This document shows, piece by piece, positions 1 through 8,583 of a DNA stretch of 64,000 bases; the stretch's first letter is position 1, and the number at the start of each line of letters is the position of its first letter. Under the pieces are notes generated by a model that worked only from the letters and a program-made list of their open reading frames with translations, was not told the origin of the DNA and did no database searches. The stretch covers positions 62,001 to 126,000 of the forward strand of contig NZ_JYLN01000008.1 in NCBI RefSeq assembly GCF_001439735.1, written 5' to 3'. The translations under genes and the position numbers were made by a program. This DNA is from Pseudomonas paralactis. GTDB taxonomy: Bacteria; Pseudomonadota; Gammaproteobacteria; Pseudomonadales; Pseudomonadaceae.

Positions 1-1
1 C

Positions 2-604
2 GCCGGCCAGGCGCCCGCACGCACCGGCAACTATCTGGTGGCCAGCCCGCAACGCTACAACCCACCAGGCGTAGGCGACTCACAGATGGAACTGCCACGC
101 CTGCTGAGCGAAGCCAAAAAAGAAGTGCGCGTGCAATTGCTCGATTACGCGCCACTGTCCTACGGACCCGATCGAACCCGGCCGTACTACGCTGTGATCG
201 ACAACGCCGTGCGCGCCGCCGCTGCCCGTGGAGTGGCGATCAAGCTGATGGTGTCCAACTGGAATACCGACAAGCTGGAGCTGCCCTACCTCAAGAGCCT
301 GGCGGTATTGCCCAACGTCGAGATCAAGGTCGTCACCCTGCCCGAGGCCAGGCAAGGCTTTATCCCTTATGCCCGAGTGATCCACAGCAAGACCATGGAG
401 ATCGACGGGCAAGTGGCATGGATCGGCACCAGCAACTGGTTGGGCGGCTACCTGGATAACTCGCGCAATCTGGAGGTGGTGATGCGCAGCGAAGCGATGG
501 CCAGGCGTGTAGGTCAATTGCATAAGCAACTGTGGGACGGGCCCTACGCCAGAGCCTTGAGCGTGACGGATGAATACCCTGAGCCCCACCCTGGCCAGCA
601 TTGA
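2..604 (+). CDS. Phospholipase D-like protein, PLD3/PLD4 type (3' part only)
   Basis: The frame is open from the left window edge, so the true start lies outside. The visible ~200 residues end in a complete HKD half-site: H-S-K followed four residues later by D, then a G-T-S-N-W block and a conserved N-S-R-N-L-E stretch. The preceding LLDYAP and VSNWNTDK segments resemble the C-terminal half of PLD3/PLD4-like proteins (including vaccinia K4), which carry two HKD motifs; the first would be off-window. Such enzymes hydrolyse phosphodiester bonds in phospholipids or nucleic acids; the substrate here cannot be told. The stop at 602-604 is about 95 bases before the next gene on the same strand. 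Family call is fairly safe, specificity is not. Confidence 0.75.
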   Translation, partial: AGQAPARTGNYLVASPQRYNPPGVGDSQMELPRLLSEAKKEVRVQLLDYAPLSYGPDRTRPYYAVIDNAVRAAAARGVAIKLMVSNWNTDKLELPYLKSLAVLPNVEIKVVTLPEARQGFIPYARVIHSKTMEIDGQVAWIGTSNWLGGYLDNSRNLEVVMRSEAMARRVGQLHKQLWDGPYARALSVTDEYPEPHPGQH

Positions 605-699
605 CCTTGGGCACCTGAGTAGTGGTAGTGTGTGGAAATGTTTCTGACTTATCCGTCAGAAACTCCCTACTCACTACCTGCAAAGGAATGCCTTCAACA

Positions 700-2439
700 A
701 TGCACTTTCCACTCAAGCAATTGGCAGTCGCCACCCTGTTCGCAGCTAGCCTTTCAGCACTCTCCACACCCGCTTTCGCCAACATCAGCGCCGACCAAAG
801 CGCGGCGATTGTGAAGGGTTTCAGCGAGACATCGGTCACCGATTTCCGCAGTTTCCTCGGCACGCTGGCCAAGGGCGAGCTGGGTAAATCGGCTGACGTC
901 GGCCCGGCTATCAGCGCCTTTCTCGACAGCAAAAGCCTGAACACCGAGCAGCAGAACGAGATCAATCGCTTGCTCGGTATCTACACCCGTGTGAAGTACG
1001 GCAAGGCTGCCCTGGAAACCTTGCGCGAACTGGTGGAGATTCCGACCTTCAACGTAGACGGCCTGCCGCAGTACAAAAACCCGGAATTTCTCAAGATCGC
1101 CGACAAGCTCCAGGCCCTGGCCAAATCCTTCAACCTGAACTTCCGTAACGTCGATAACCGCGTGTACGAAATCTCCCTGGAAGGCAGCGGTGAGGAAGTC
1201 GTCGGTGTGCACGCCCACGCCGATGTGGTGCCGGTCACGCCGGAAAACTGGGTGCTGCAGGACGGTACCAAGCTCGACCCGTTCAAGGTCACACTGATCG
1301 GCGACCGCATGTATGGCCGCGGTACCGAGGATGACAAGAACGGCATCGTCGTGACGATGTATGCCATGAAGGTGATCAAGGAAGAAAAACTGCCGCTGGC
1401 GCGCACGTTTAAACTGCTGGTGGACACGACCGAAGAAACGTCCGGTGACGCGATTCCCTATTACTTCGAACGCAATCCCGTGCCGCAATACAACTTGGCG
1501 CTGGATGGCGGCTACCCGGTGGTGATCGCCGAAAAAGGCTCGGGCACCGTTATGGCCACCTTCCCGGTGCGCAAGGGTGAAGGCGCAGGCGCAGAAATCA
1601 TTGCAATGACCGGCGGCAAGGCCACCAACCAGATCCCATCGGTGTCGGTTGCCACGCTGGTCAGCGATAAGCCTGCTGAATTGGCGGCCAGCCTGCAGCA
1701 GGCCGGTAATGACTATGCCAAGCGCAACGGCGGCAATTTCCAGGTCAGCGCCAAGGTCGACGGCAAGGACGTCAAACTTACCGTTACCGGCGTGTCTGCT
1801 CACTCTTCCGAACCCGAAACCGGCGTCAACCCGGTGGCTCGTATGCTGGAGTTGATTCACGGCCTCGACGGCAAGATTGCCCTCAAGCACAACCACATCA
1901 CTGATGCGGCGCGTTATGCAGCGGACAACTGGGGCCTGGATTACCTGGGCGGTAAATTGAGCGTGGGTTTTGCCGATGACTTCATGGGGCCGCTGACTAC
2001 CTCGCCGACCTTTGTCGGCCTGGATGACAAAGCTTTCAAGCTGGCGGTGAACCTGCGGGCGCCGAAGGGTAAAACCCCGGAGGCACTCAAGGCACAGATC
2101 GAGCAAAAACTGAACGCCTGGAACCAGCAAGCCAAGGTCAACGTGAGCTTCGCCTACTCGCTGGATACACCGATGTACCGCAACCCTGAAGGTGAGTGGG
2201 TCAAAGCCTTGCTGGCGGTCGCCACGGAAAACCTGGACATGCAGCACAAGTTCGGCACTTCGGCCGGCGCCACCTCCGTGCATGACTTGCCCAATGGTGT
2301 GCAATTCGGCCTGGCCCGTCCGGAAGAGAAGTACACCGGGCACACCGACGGTGAGTTCAAAACGGTTGAGCAGTTCCTGCTGGACCTGCAGATCGTCACT
2401 GAAATGATGGGCCGCGTCGGGCAGTTGCCGAAGCTCTGA
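700..2439 (+). CDS. Secreted M20-family dipeptidase
   Basis: Metallopeptidase of the M20 family (PepV/carnosinase-like), about 579 residues. I place the start at ATG 700 because it opens directly on a signal peptide (MHFPLKQLAVATLF, then a small-residue stretch ending TPAFA), with AAGGA twelve bases upstream; ATG 688 touches that Shine-Dalgarno and is less likely. Metal-ligand motifs are visible: H-A-H-A-D-V-V-P, G-R-G-T-E-D-D-K-N-G (bridging Asp), and the T-T-E-E-T pair with the general base. A lid/dimerisation domain follows and the metal site is completed near the C-terminus (H-T-D-G-E). It probably cleaves short peptides in the periplasm. It ends right at the 190-bp repeat array. No operon partner is evident. 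Confidence 0.9.
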   Translation: MHFPLKQLAVATLFAASLSALSTPAFANISADQSAAIVKGFSETSVTDFRSFLGTLAKGELGKSADVGPAISAFLDSKSLNTEQQNEINRLLGIYTRVKYGKAALETLRELVEIPTFNVDGLPQYKNPEFLKIADKLQALAKSFNLNFRNVDNRVYEISLEGSGEEVVGVHAHADVVPVTPENWVLQDGTKLDPFKVTLIGDRMYGRGTEDDKNGIVVTMYAMKVIKEEKLPLARTFKLLVDTTEETSGDAIPYYFERNPVPQYNLALDGGYPVVIAEKGSGTVMATFPVRKGEGAGAEIIAMTGGKATNQIPSVSVATLVSDKPAELAASLQQAGNDYAKRNGGNFQVSAKVDGKDVKLTVTGVSAHSSEPETGVNPVARMLELIHGLDGKIALKHNHITDAARYAADNWGLDYLGGKLSVGFADDFMGPLTTSPTFVGLDDKAFKLAVNLRAPKGKTPEALKAQIEQKLNAWNQQAKVNVSFAYSLDTPMYRNPEGEWVKALLAVATENLDMQHKFGTSAGATSVHDLPNGVQFGLARPEEKYTGHTDGEFKTVEQFLLDLQIVTEMMGRVGQLPKL

Positions 2440-2444
2440 CCCAT

Positions 2445-3520
2445 CCTCATCGCCTGAACCACCGCTATCGCAGCCTCGCTGAAGCTCGACAGCTCCCACA
2501 GGGGATCGGCTGTGTATTTGGAATCACGCTTTGCAGGGCCATCGCGCCAACCCAACTCTCGACAGCAACACCGCCCAAATGTGGGAGCCGTCGAGCCCCG
2601 GCGAGGCTGCGATGGCGGCGGCACAGGCAACATTTTCATCGCCTGAACCACCGCTTTCGCAGCCTCGCTAAAGCTCGACAGCTCCCACAGGGGATTGGTG
2701 GTGTTGGGTTGATCTAGGTTGGCAGGGCCATCGCGCCAAGCACAACTCCCGACAACAACACCGCCCAAATGTGGGAGCTGTCGAGCCCCGGCGAGGCTGC
2801 GATGGCGGCGGCACAGGCAACATTTTCATCGCCTGAACCACCGCTTTCGCAGCCTCGCTGAAGCTCGACAGCTCCCACAGGGGATTGGTGGTGTTGGGGT
2901 GATCTCGGTTGGCAGGGCCATCGCGCCAAGCACAACTCCCGACAACAACACCGCCCAAATGTGGGAGTTGTCGAGCCCCGGCGAGGCTGCGATGGCGGCG
3001 GCACAGGCAAAATCTTCAGCGCCTGAACCACCGCTTTCGCAGCCTCGCTGAAGCTCGACAGCTCCCACAGGGGATCGGCAGTGCTGGGTTGATCTCGGTT
3101 GGCAGGGCCATCGCGCCAAACACAACTCCCGACAACAACATCGCCCAAATGTGGGAGCTGTCGAGCCCCGGCGAGGCTGCGATGGCGGCGGCACAGGCAA
3201 CATTTTCATCGCCTGAACCACTGCTTTCGCAGCCTCGCTGAAGCTCGACAGCTCCCACCGGGGATCGGCAGTGCTGGGTTGATCTCGGTTGGCAGGGCCA
3301 TCGCGCCAAGCACAACTCCCGACAACAACATCGCCCAAATGTGGGAGCTGTCGAGCCCCAGCGAGGCTGCGATGGCGGCGGCACAGGCAACATTTTCAGC
3401 GCCTGAACCACCGCTTTCGCAGCCTCGCTGAAGCTCGACAGCTCCTACAGGGGATCGGCAGTGCTGGGTTGATCTCGGTTGGCAGGGCCATCGCGCCAAG
3501 CACAATTCTCGGCAGCAATG
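2445..3520. repeat. Tandem array of 190-bp REP doublets
   Basis: The 1.1 kb after the peptidase gene contains no gene. It is a direct tandem array with an almost exact 190-bp period: GTGGGAGCTGTCGAGC-type blocks start at 2581, 2771, 2961, 3151 and 3341. Each unit also carries the inverted partner (CGCAGCCTCGCTGAAGCTCG, then AGCTCCCAC), first at 2469 and then at 2658, 2848 and so on, so each unit is a REP doublet (REPIN/BIME) plus a spacer reading GGCAGGGCCATCGCGCCAA. Units differ by a few substitutions; the first is the most diverged. Open frames through it on both strands arise from the periodicity. Such elements are spread by RAYT transposases, none of which is in the window. Confidence 0.92.
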
Positions 3521-3529
3521 GCAGGCTCT

Positions 3530-5191
3530 TCAGGCTTGCAACATCAACATGTCTTCAAAGAACCCCCCGACCGGCTCCGTGGGATGGCACAGCTGGATCT
3601 CCAGTACCCAGGCCATTTCACTCGGTGGGATCTCCAGGTCAGCCAACTCTTTGCTTTCGAACAAGGCATGGGGGAAATCCGCAAGGCGGTGCCCCGCCAG
3701 GTTGCGTGCCAGCCTCCAGCCCTTTGCCTCGGCGCTCTGTTCGGCGAAGTCGTAGAGTTCGCGCCCGGTCAGCCCACCCAGCCACGCTTGGCGGGTTTCA
3801 TCAAACACCTCATGCAGCGCAGTCCTGCACGCCAGATGCAGCGGTAACTCACCGAAGATAAACGTGTCGCCGTAGTCTCCTTCATAGCCATCCCACACCG
3901 GCCCAAGGTCGACCACCACAATATCGCTGGCGCGCAGTTCGCGCTGACGATCAACACCTTCGCGGGAGGGCCGGATGGTGTCGGGGCCAAAGCGAATGTA
4001 AGTCGGGTGCCAGGTGTGCGAGGCGCCCATGGCCGTGAGTTGCTGGGCGGCCATCTCCAGGGCTTCGCCGGTGGTCATGCCGACCGTCAACTGGCTGGCG
4101 ATGGCCGCCAGGGCACGTATGGATTTTTCTCGCGCCGCTAACATGCCGTCCAGGGAATAACGCGGGCCGACTTTCTCCCAGATCGGGTCGAACAACAGCG
4201 AGACCGCTTGCGCGCTTGACTGACCACTGGCAACAAACGCTTCCGCAACAAATCGATGGCTCGGCAACCCCGCCTCAAGGCAATGACTGCGTACCTGGCT
4301 GAGCATAGCGCCGTTACCGCAGGCGTACACCTGAGCCACTTCCCAGTGATGCCCGTGACTCAATGCCACCTCCTGCACCCTGCCCTCGGATGATCGCACC
4401 GAATGCCAGCAAAAACGTAGATATTTGAGTGTCGCCTGGTCCAGGAAAGCGTGGTCATAAAAGTCCGTGGATTGCGCGCCGCCCCAATACAACGTCACCT
4501 CGATATTGCGCTTGAGCGCGGTCAACAGGATCGGCTTGATGCCTGCGTAACCGGTACCCGTGGCAAACAGTACGACCGGGGCGGCGTCATCGTCCTGCCA
4601 GGTGCAGGCACCAAACGGCCCTTCCAATTGCATGCGCGCCCCCACGACCAAGCCACCCAGAACGCCCTCGGAAAAATACCCGCCGCTCACCCGACGAATC
4701 TGGAAGACCAAACGTCCCTCGTCCTCGGCTGGCAGGTTGGCAATCGAGAAGCAACGCGTGTCGCCGTCGGCCAGGTGGAACTTGAGGTATTGGCCAGCTC
4801 GCACCGTCAAGGGTGTATCGGGCGTGAGTATCAACTCAATGACGTCGGGCCCGAGTGCGCGCTTGCCAATGACCTGAGCCCCCACGACCAACGCCGGTGT
4901 ATCCAGGGACCAGCCGGGGATTTCCAGGCGCATATCGGTGCAGGCATGGCTCTGGCAAAGCAGTATTTCAGTGGCGGCCAGGGGGTAACACGGCGCTGGC
5001 GCATCCGGCGCCAGACGCTTGGCCCGGTGCTCACCTGCGGCCACCACCACCTTGCACGAACCGCACGCGCCACGGCGGCATGAGAACGGCACGGCCAAGC
5101 CACTGGCAAGCATGGCGTCGAGCAACAGTTCGTCGCCGGCCTCAAAGGTTTTTCCCGAGGGAGACAGTTCGATGACATGGCGTGTGTTCAT
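3530..5191 (-). CDS. Fusion: 2Fe-2S ferredoxin reductase + M24 metallopeptidase
   Basis: One 553-residue frame joins two normally separate proteins. Residues 1-90 are a plant-type 2Fe-2S domain with Cys38, Cys43, Cys46 and Cys79. Residues ~100-325 are a ferredoxin-NADP-reductase unit: R-C-F-S for FAD, G-T-G-Y-A-G-I-K-P for NAD(P), and a C-G-N-G-A-M-L nucleotide motif. Residues ~330-553 are an M24 (creatinase/aminopeptidase P) domain with all five metal ligands: Asp428, Asp439 (eleven apart, as in methionine aminopeptidase), His501, Glu531 and Glu546. ATG 5191 has GAGG five bases upstream. The first part resembles reductases that feed electrons to oxygenases or deoxysugar dehydratases. What the joined hydrolase does is unknown. 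It diverges from a MocR regulator, its likely controller. Confidence 0.85.
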   Translation of the reverse strand: MNTRHVIELSPSGKTFEAGDELLLDAMLASGLAVPFSCRRGACGSCKVVVAAGEHRAKRLAPDAPAPCYPLAATEILLCQSHACTDMRLEIPGWSLDTPALVVGAQVIGKRALGPDVIELILTPDTPLTVRAGQYLKFHLADGDTRCFSIANLPAEDEGRLVFQIRRVSGGYFSEGVLGGLVVGARMQLEGPFGACTWQDDDAAPVVLFATGTGYAGIKPILLTALKRNIEVTLYWGGAQSTDFYDHAFLDQATLKYLRFCWHSVRSSEGRVQEVALSHGHHWEVAQVYACGNGAMLSQVRSHCLEAGLPSHRFVAEAFVASGQSSAQAVSLLFDPIWEKVGPRYSLDGMLAAREKSIRALAAIASQLTVGMTTGEALEMAAQQLTAMGASHTWHPTYIRFGPDTIRPSREGVDRQRELRASDIVVVDLGPVWDGYEGDYGDTFIFGELPLHLACRTALHEVFDETRQAWLGGLTGRELYDFAEQSAEAKGWRLARNLAGHRLADFPHALFESKELADLEIPPSEMAWVLEIQLCHPTEPVGGFFEDMLMLQA

Positions 5192-5268
5192 AAAGACCTC
5201 GGGGTGAGAGAGGCTTGATTGTTGCGCTAGACTAGGCCCATTAAAACCTCCAGATTTGGATACTTCAG

Positions 5269-6759
5269 ATGGTCCAGCTGCGTAAATGGCGCCCCCTGCT
5301 CAAGCTTGACGACGACACCCGCCTGGCGTCCTATCGCAAGATTGCCGAGGGTCTCGTCAGTGCAATCCTCGAAGGCCGATTGCCGCCCGGGACGTTGCTG
5401 CCGGGCACGCGGGAGATGGCACAACTGCTCGACGTCAACCGCAAGACGGTGATCCTGGCCTATGAAGAGGCAATGACCAAAGGCTGGCTGGTCAGCGAGC
5501 CGCGCCGTGGCACATTCGTCAATGTGCAACTGGCGCCCAAGCCCCTGCCCTGCCCTGCGCAGCCGTCGTTCGCCCCGCTATTGCTGGACCAGCCGGTGGT
5601 ACCGTATTTCACCCATAACGCCCAGGTGGTCGCGCTCCAGCATCGGCACGGAGCGCTGTTTTTCGACAATGGCACCAGCGACCACCGCTTGCTGCCCCAG
5701 GCCGTTTTGCATCGCTACTATCGCCATGCGCTGCGCAACAGTTTTGCCTCCAACACGGTGCGCTACGGCAGTGAGGGCACCGGCTATCAGCTGCGCTGCG
5801 CTCTGGCCGAGATGCTGCGCAATAACCGCGGGCTGACAGTGACTGCGGACAATATCTGCCTGACCCAGGGCACGCAGATGTCCCTTTACCTGAGCGCCAG
5901 CCTGCTGATCAAGCCTGGCGACGTGGTACTGGTGGAGCGTTTGAGCTATCCGCCGGCGTGGGAAATTTTCCGCAGACTCGGCGCGCAAGTGGTCACCGTG
6001 GACATCGACGACGAAGGCTGCCGCACCGACCAAATCGACCGCTTGTGCCGCGAGCACACTGTGCGCCTGATATACCTCACGCCCCATCACCAATTCCCCA
6101 CCACGGTGAGCCTGCATGTGGCACGCCGACAACACTTGCTGGCGTTGGCGGCGCAACATGACTTTTGCGTGATCGAAGAAGACTACGACCACGAATATCA
6201 CTTCAGCGGCCGCCCTTACCTGCCGTTGGCCAGTGACCGCGCCCAGCGCCATGTGATTTACGTCGGTTCGTTATCCAAGGTGCTGGGCTCGACGTTTCGT
6301 TGCAGTTACATCGTAGCCCCGACCCAGGTGATTGAAGCCCTGCAGCGCAATGCCGCACTGATGCTGGGCGATGCGGATGCGGTGGCACAGACCATGCTGG
6401 CGGACCTGATCAATGACGGTGAGTTGAAAAAACACCTGCGCCGCGTCTCGAAAGAGTACCGCGCGCGCCGTACCGTGCTGCGCGACTGTCTGGACCAGGC
6501 ATTCGGTGAGCGCATACAGGTGCGCGAACCCGAAGGTGGCTTGGCGCTCTGGGTGCGTTTCGAGGATGGCATGGACGTGGATCGCTTGGTGCACACCGCT
6601 CTGGACCATGGACTGGTGGTGCGCAGCGGTCGTCAGTTTTCACCCGACGACCAACCGCAAAATGCGCTGCGCCTGGGCTTTGCGTCACTGAACCGGGATG
6701 AGCTCTACCAGGCCACACAGCGCTTGGCCCAGGCGATGAACGCCATGGGTACGCGTTGA
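5269..6759 (+). CDS. MocR-family regulator (GntR HTH + aminotransferase-like domain)
   Basis: Transcription factor of 496 residues with an N-terminal GntR winged helix (about residues 15-85, ending in a G-W-L-V-S-E-P-R-R-G-T-F wing) joined to a class I aminotransferase-fold domain. The PLP lysine sits in Y-V-G-S-L-S-K, and E-E-D-Y-D-H-E is the usual cofactor segment. MocR proteins such as PdxR and GabR sense PLP or amino-acid adducts and often regulate the divergent gene. Here that is the flavoreductase-peptidase fusion, separated by 77 bases, which is enough room for a shared operator; I did not find a clear pair of direct repeats. The effector is unknown. Confidence 0.88.
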   Translation: MVQLRKWRPLLKLDDDTRLASYRKIAEGLVSAILEGRLPPGTLLPGTREMAQLLDVNRKTVILAYEEAMTKGWLVSEPRRGTFVNVQLAPKPLPCPAQPSFAPLLLDQPVVPYFTHNAQVVALQHRHGALFFDNGTSDHRLLPQAVLHRYYRHALRNSFASNTVRYGSEGTGYQLRCALAEMLRNNRGLTVTADNICLTQGTQMSLYLSASLLIKPGDVVLVERLSYPPAWEIFRRLGAQVVTVDIDDEGCRTDQIDRLCREHTVRLIYLTPHHQFPTTVSLHVARRQHLLALAAQHDFCVIEEDYDHEYHFSGRPYLPLASDRAQRHVIYVGSLSKVLGSTFRCSYIVAPTQVIEALQRNAALMLGDADAVAQTMLADLINDGELKKHLRRVSKEYRARRTVLRDCLDQAFGERIQVREPEGGLALWVRFEDGMDVDRLVHTALDHGLVVRSGRQFSPDDQPQNALRLGFASLNRDELYQATQRLAQAMNAMGTR

Positions 6760-6781
6760 ATACACGACAGGGCTTGCCCTC

Positions 6782-7006
6782 TGTAGGAGCGAGCTTGCTC
6801 GCGAAAAACCTCAACGGTAACGCGCGTCTCCTGAATAAACGCGGAGCCTGTGGTTTTTTCGCGAGCAAGCTCGCGCCTACAAAAGTCTATGACGCATCGT
6901 CACGGGAGCAAACTCCCTCGCCACAGGTCCACGTCGCACCAACCTTGTGTGGATAGCTATGCCCCGATGGCGGCCTTATAGCCCGCCGGGATCCTGGATC
7001 AGAGCG
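6782..7006. repeat. REP pair followed by a decayed composite repeat
   Basis: From 6782 to 6881 two GTAGGAGCGAGCTTGCTCGCG units face each other across about 50 bases, a REP doublet located between convergent genes. Bases ~6900-7006 look like a worn copy of the composite element at 27.25-27.70 kb: GGGAGCAAACTCCCTCGCC, then TTGTGTGGATAGCTATGCC, then GATGGCGGCC and a GGATC-containing tail. No gene fits here. The worn copy runs up to the stop of the small gene at 7007. Confidence 0.7.
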
Positions 7007-7294
7007 TTATCCGCGATGCCTTCGCAACAAAGGCCAACTGGAGGCGAGCGCTCCGGGCTTGTAGTCCCGCCCTTCGACCCGCACCAGGTCGGGGAACTCA
7101 AGCAACAATGCGCGATTGCCCCTGCCGATGTGCTCCATCACCGCCAGGGTGATGTTTTCCCGTACCATCCCTGTCGAGACGTAATACATGGCCCAGGCTT
7201 GTTCCGGCGTGCAGAGGCCGATCTGCTCTTCAATTTCCTTGTACGCCTTGTAGTCGTCCGACTCCAAGTAGCACTGATCACTGCCCTGGCGCAT
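7007..7294 (-). CDS. Small protein of unknown function
   Basis: Codes for 95 residues, acidic and with no membrane segment or signal peptide. I accept it as a gene because a strong GGAGGGG precedes ATG 7294 by six bases and the composition (SDDYKAYKEIEEQIGL, then PEQAWAMYYVSTGM) looks like folded protein. I do not recognise the family. It lies 48 bases downstream of the PotF-like gene on the same strand and could be co-transcribed. The last dozen residues (Ser, Trp and Arg rich) run into decayed repeat DNA, so the native C-terminus may have been replaced. Confidence 0.5.
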   Translation of the reverse strand: MRQGSDQCYLESDDYKAYKEIEEQIGLCTPEQAWAMYYVSTGMVRENITLAVMEHIGRGNRALLLEFPDLVRVEGRDYKPGALASSWPLLRRHRG

Positions 7295-7342
7295 GCTGTT
7301 CCCCTCCCCGGGCCCTGGGTCAACCTCCCAACAGGCTTACCC

Positions 7343-8446
7343 TCACGTACCGCTCTTGACCTTGGTCCAGACCCGGGTGCGGATACGCTCCGCCTTCAAC
7401 GGCAACGGCTCAAGCGGAACCAGCGTAGCCATGGTCTTTTTATCAGGATAAATCCACGGGTTATCGCGCAATTTCTGCTCAACGAACTGTGTGGCGTCTT
7501 TATTGGCGTTGGGATAGAGCATGTAGTTGGACGTCTCGGCAATCACCTGGGGCCGCAGCATGTAATTAATGAATTCCAGCGCGGCCTTGGGATGACGAGC
7601 GTCTTTGAGCAATACCCAGTTTTCAGACCAGACCAACGCGCCTTCCCGGGGCAGGCTGTAGGCAATCTTGCGTCCACTGTTGGATTTTTCATTGATCGCC
7701 TGCGCGGCCAGTGCACCATTGGCCCAGCCTACAACTGCGCAAATATTGCCGTCGGCCAGGTCGGTGTCGATTCGCGAAGAGTCGAAATAGAGCACGTAAG
7801 GGCGAATTTTCAACAGCAAAGCCTGGGCCTTCTGGTAATCCTCAGGGTTGGTGCTGTTGCTGGGCAGTCCCAGATAGTGCAAGGCGATCGAAATGATTTC
7901 GCTGGGCGAGTCGAGCATGGCGACGCCGCAGGCCTTGAGCTTGCTGATATTTTCTTCTTTGAAGATCAGGTCCCAGCTGTCTACCGGGGCATCATCACCC
8001 AGAGCAGCCTTGACCTTGTCCACATCGTAGCCAATCCCGGTAGTACCCCAGACGTAGGGTACGGCGTAGCGATTGCCCGGGTCATTGACCGCCAGCAGTG
8101 AGAGGATATCGGGATCGATATGCGACAGATTACTCAGTTGCGAGCGGTCCAACTCTTGCAGCACACCCGCCTTGATCAGGCCGGGCAGCACATTGGACGT
8201 GGCCACCACCAAGTCATACCCGGTGCGCCCGGCCATGACTTTGCTCTGCATGGTTTCAGCACTGTCAAAGGCATCCATATGCAGCTTGATGCCGCTTTCC
8301 TGCTGGAACGCTTTCGGGGTCTGCGGTTCAAGAAACCCGAACCAGTTATACAGATACACCGAAGATTGCGCGGCGGTGGCTGGCGTGCTGATGGCGGCGC
8401 CAAGCAGCGAGGCTAAAAAAATAGCTCGCAAGTGTGAACGACTCAT
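7343..8446 (-). CDS. Periplasmic polyamine-type ABC substrate-binding protein (PotF/PotD-like)
   Basis: Periplasmic binding protein of about 367 residues. I start at ATG 8446, which begins a signal peptide (MSRSHLRAIFLASLLG, then ATAAQ) and has AGGGA seven bases upstream; an in-frame ATG at 8485 has neither. The mature part opens with Y-L-Y-N-W-F-G, close to the Y-N-W-S-D-Y opening of PotF-type proteins, and carries the family's G-Y-D-L-V-V, P-Y-V-W-G-T-T-G-I-G-Y and W-E/W-S-E-N-W segments. It would deliver putrescine, spermidine or a related amine to an ABC importer, but no permease or ATPase gene is adjacent, so it may serve a transporter elsewhere or a sensor. A LuxR regulator diverges from it 137 bases away. 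Confidence 0.85.
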   Translation of the reverse strand: MSRSHLRAIFLASLLGAAISTPATAAQSSVYLYNWFGFLEPQTPKAFQQESGIKLHMDAFDSAETMQSKVMAGRTGYDLVVATSNVLPGLIKAGVLQELDRSQLSNLSHIDPDILSLLAVNDPGNRYAVPYVWGTTGIGYDVDKVKAALGDDAPVDSWDLIFKEENISKLKACGVAMLDSPSEIISIALHYLGLPSNSTNPEDYQKAQALLLKIRPYVLYFDSSRIDTDLADGNICAVVGWANGALAAQAINEKSNSGRKIAYSLPREGALVWSENWVLLKDARHPKAALEFINYMLRPQVIAETSNYMLYPNANKDATQFVEQKLRDNPWIYPDKKTMATLVPLEPLPLKAERIRTRVWTKVKSGT

Positions 8447-8583
8447 ATGACTATCCCTGTCTACCCGAAGCGCCTTCATGGCCATCGTAAGCTCGGGGTG
8501 AATATACCGGGCGTTGTCGAATAGTAAATACCTACAAGTACTTAGCCCCTGCCTGTCAATCCCTAACCCTAAAGGGGTAGAAC

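Noticed and set aside
754..2499. 581-codon minus-strand frame opposite the M20 peptidase
   Set aside because: Shadow of a high-GC gene; composition is His/Gln/Gly rich with no domain, and the plus-strand gene has a signal peptide and active-site motifs.
2668..3505. Several overlapping open frames of 96-170 codons on both strands in the repeat array
   Set aside because: Their translations are the same repeated peptide shifted by the 190-bp period, with no ribosome sites; they come from the repeat itself.
2581..3520. Possible CRISPR array
   Set aside because: The period is 190 bp with units alike throughout, no short repeat with unique spacers, and no cas genes.
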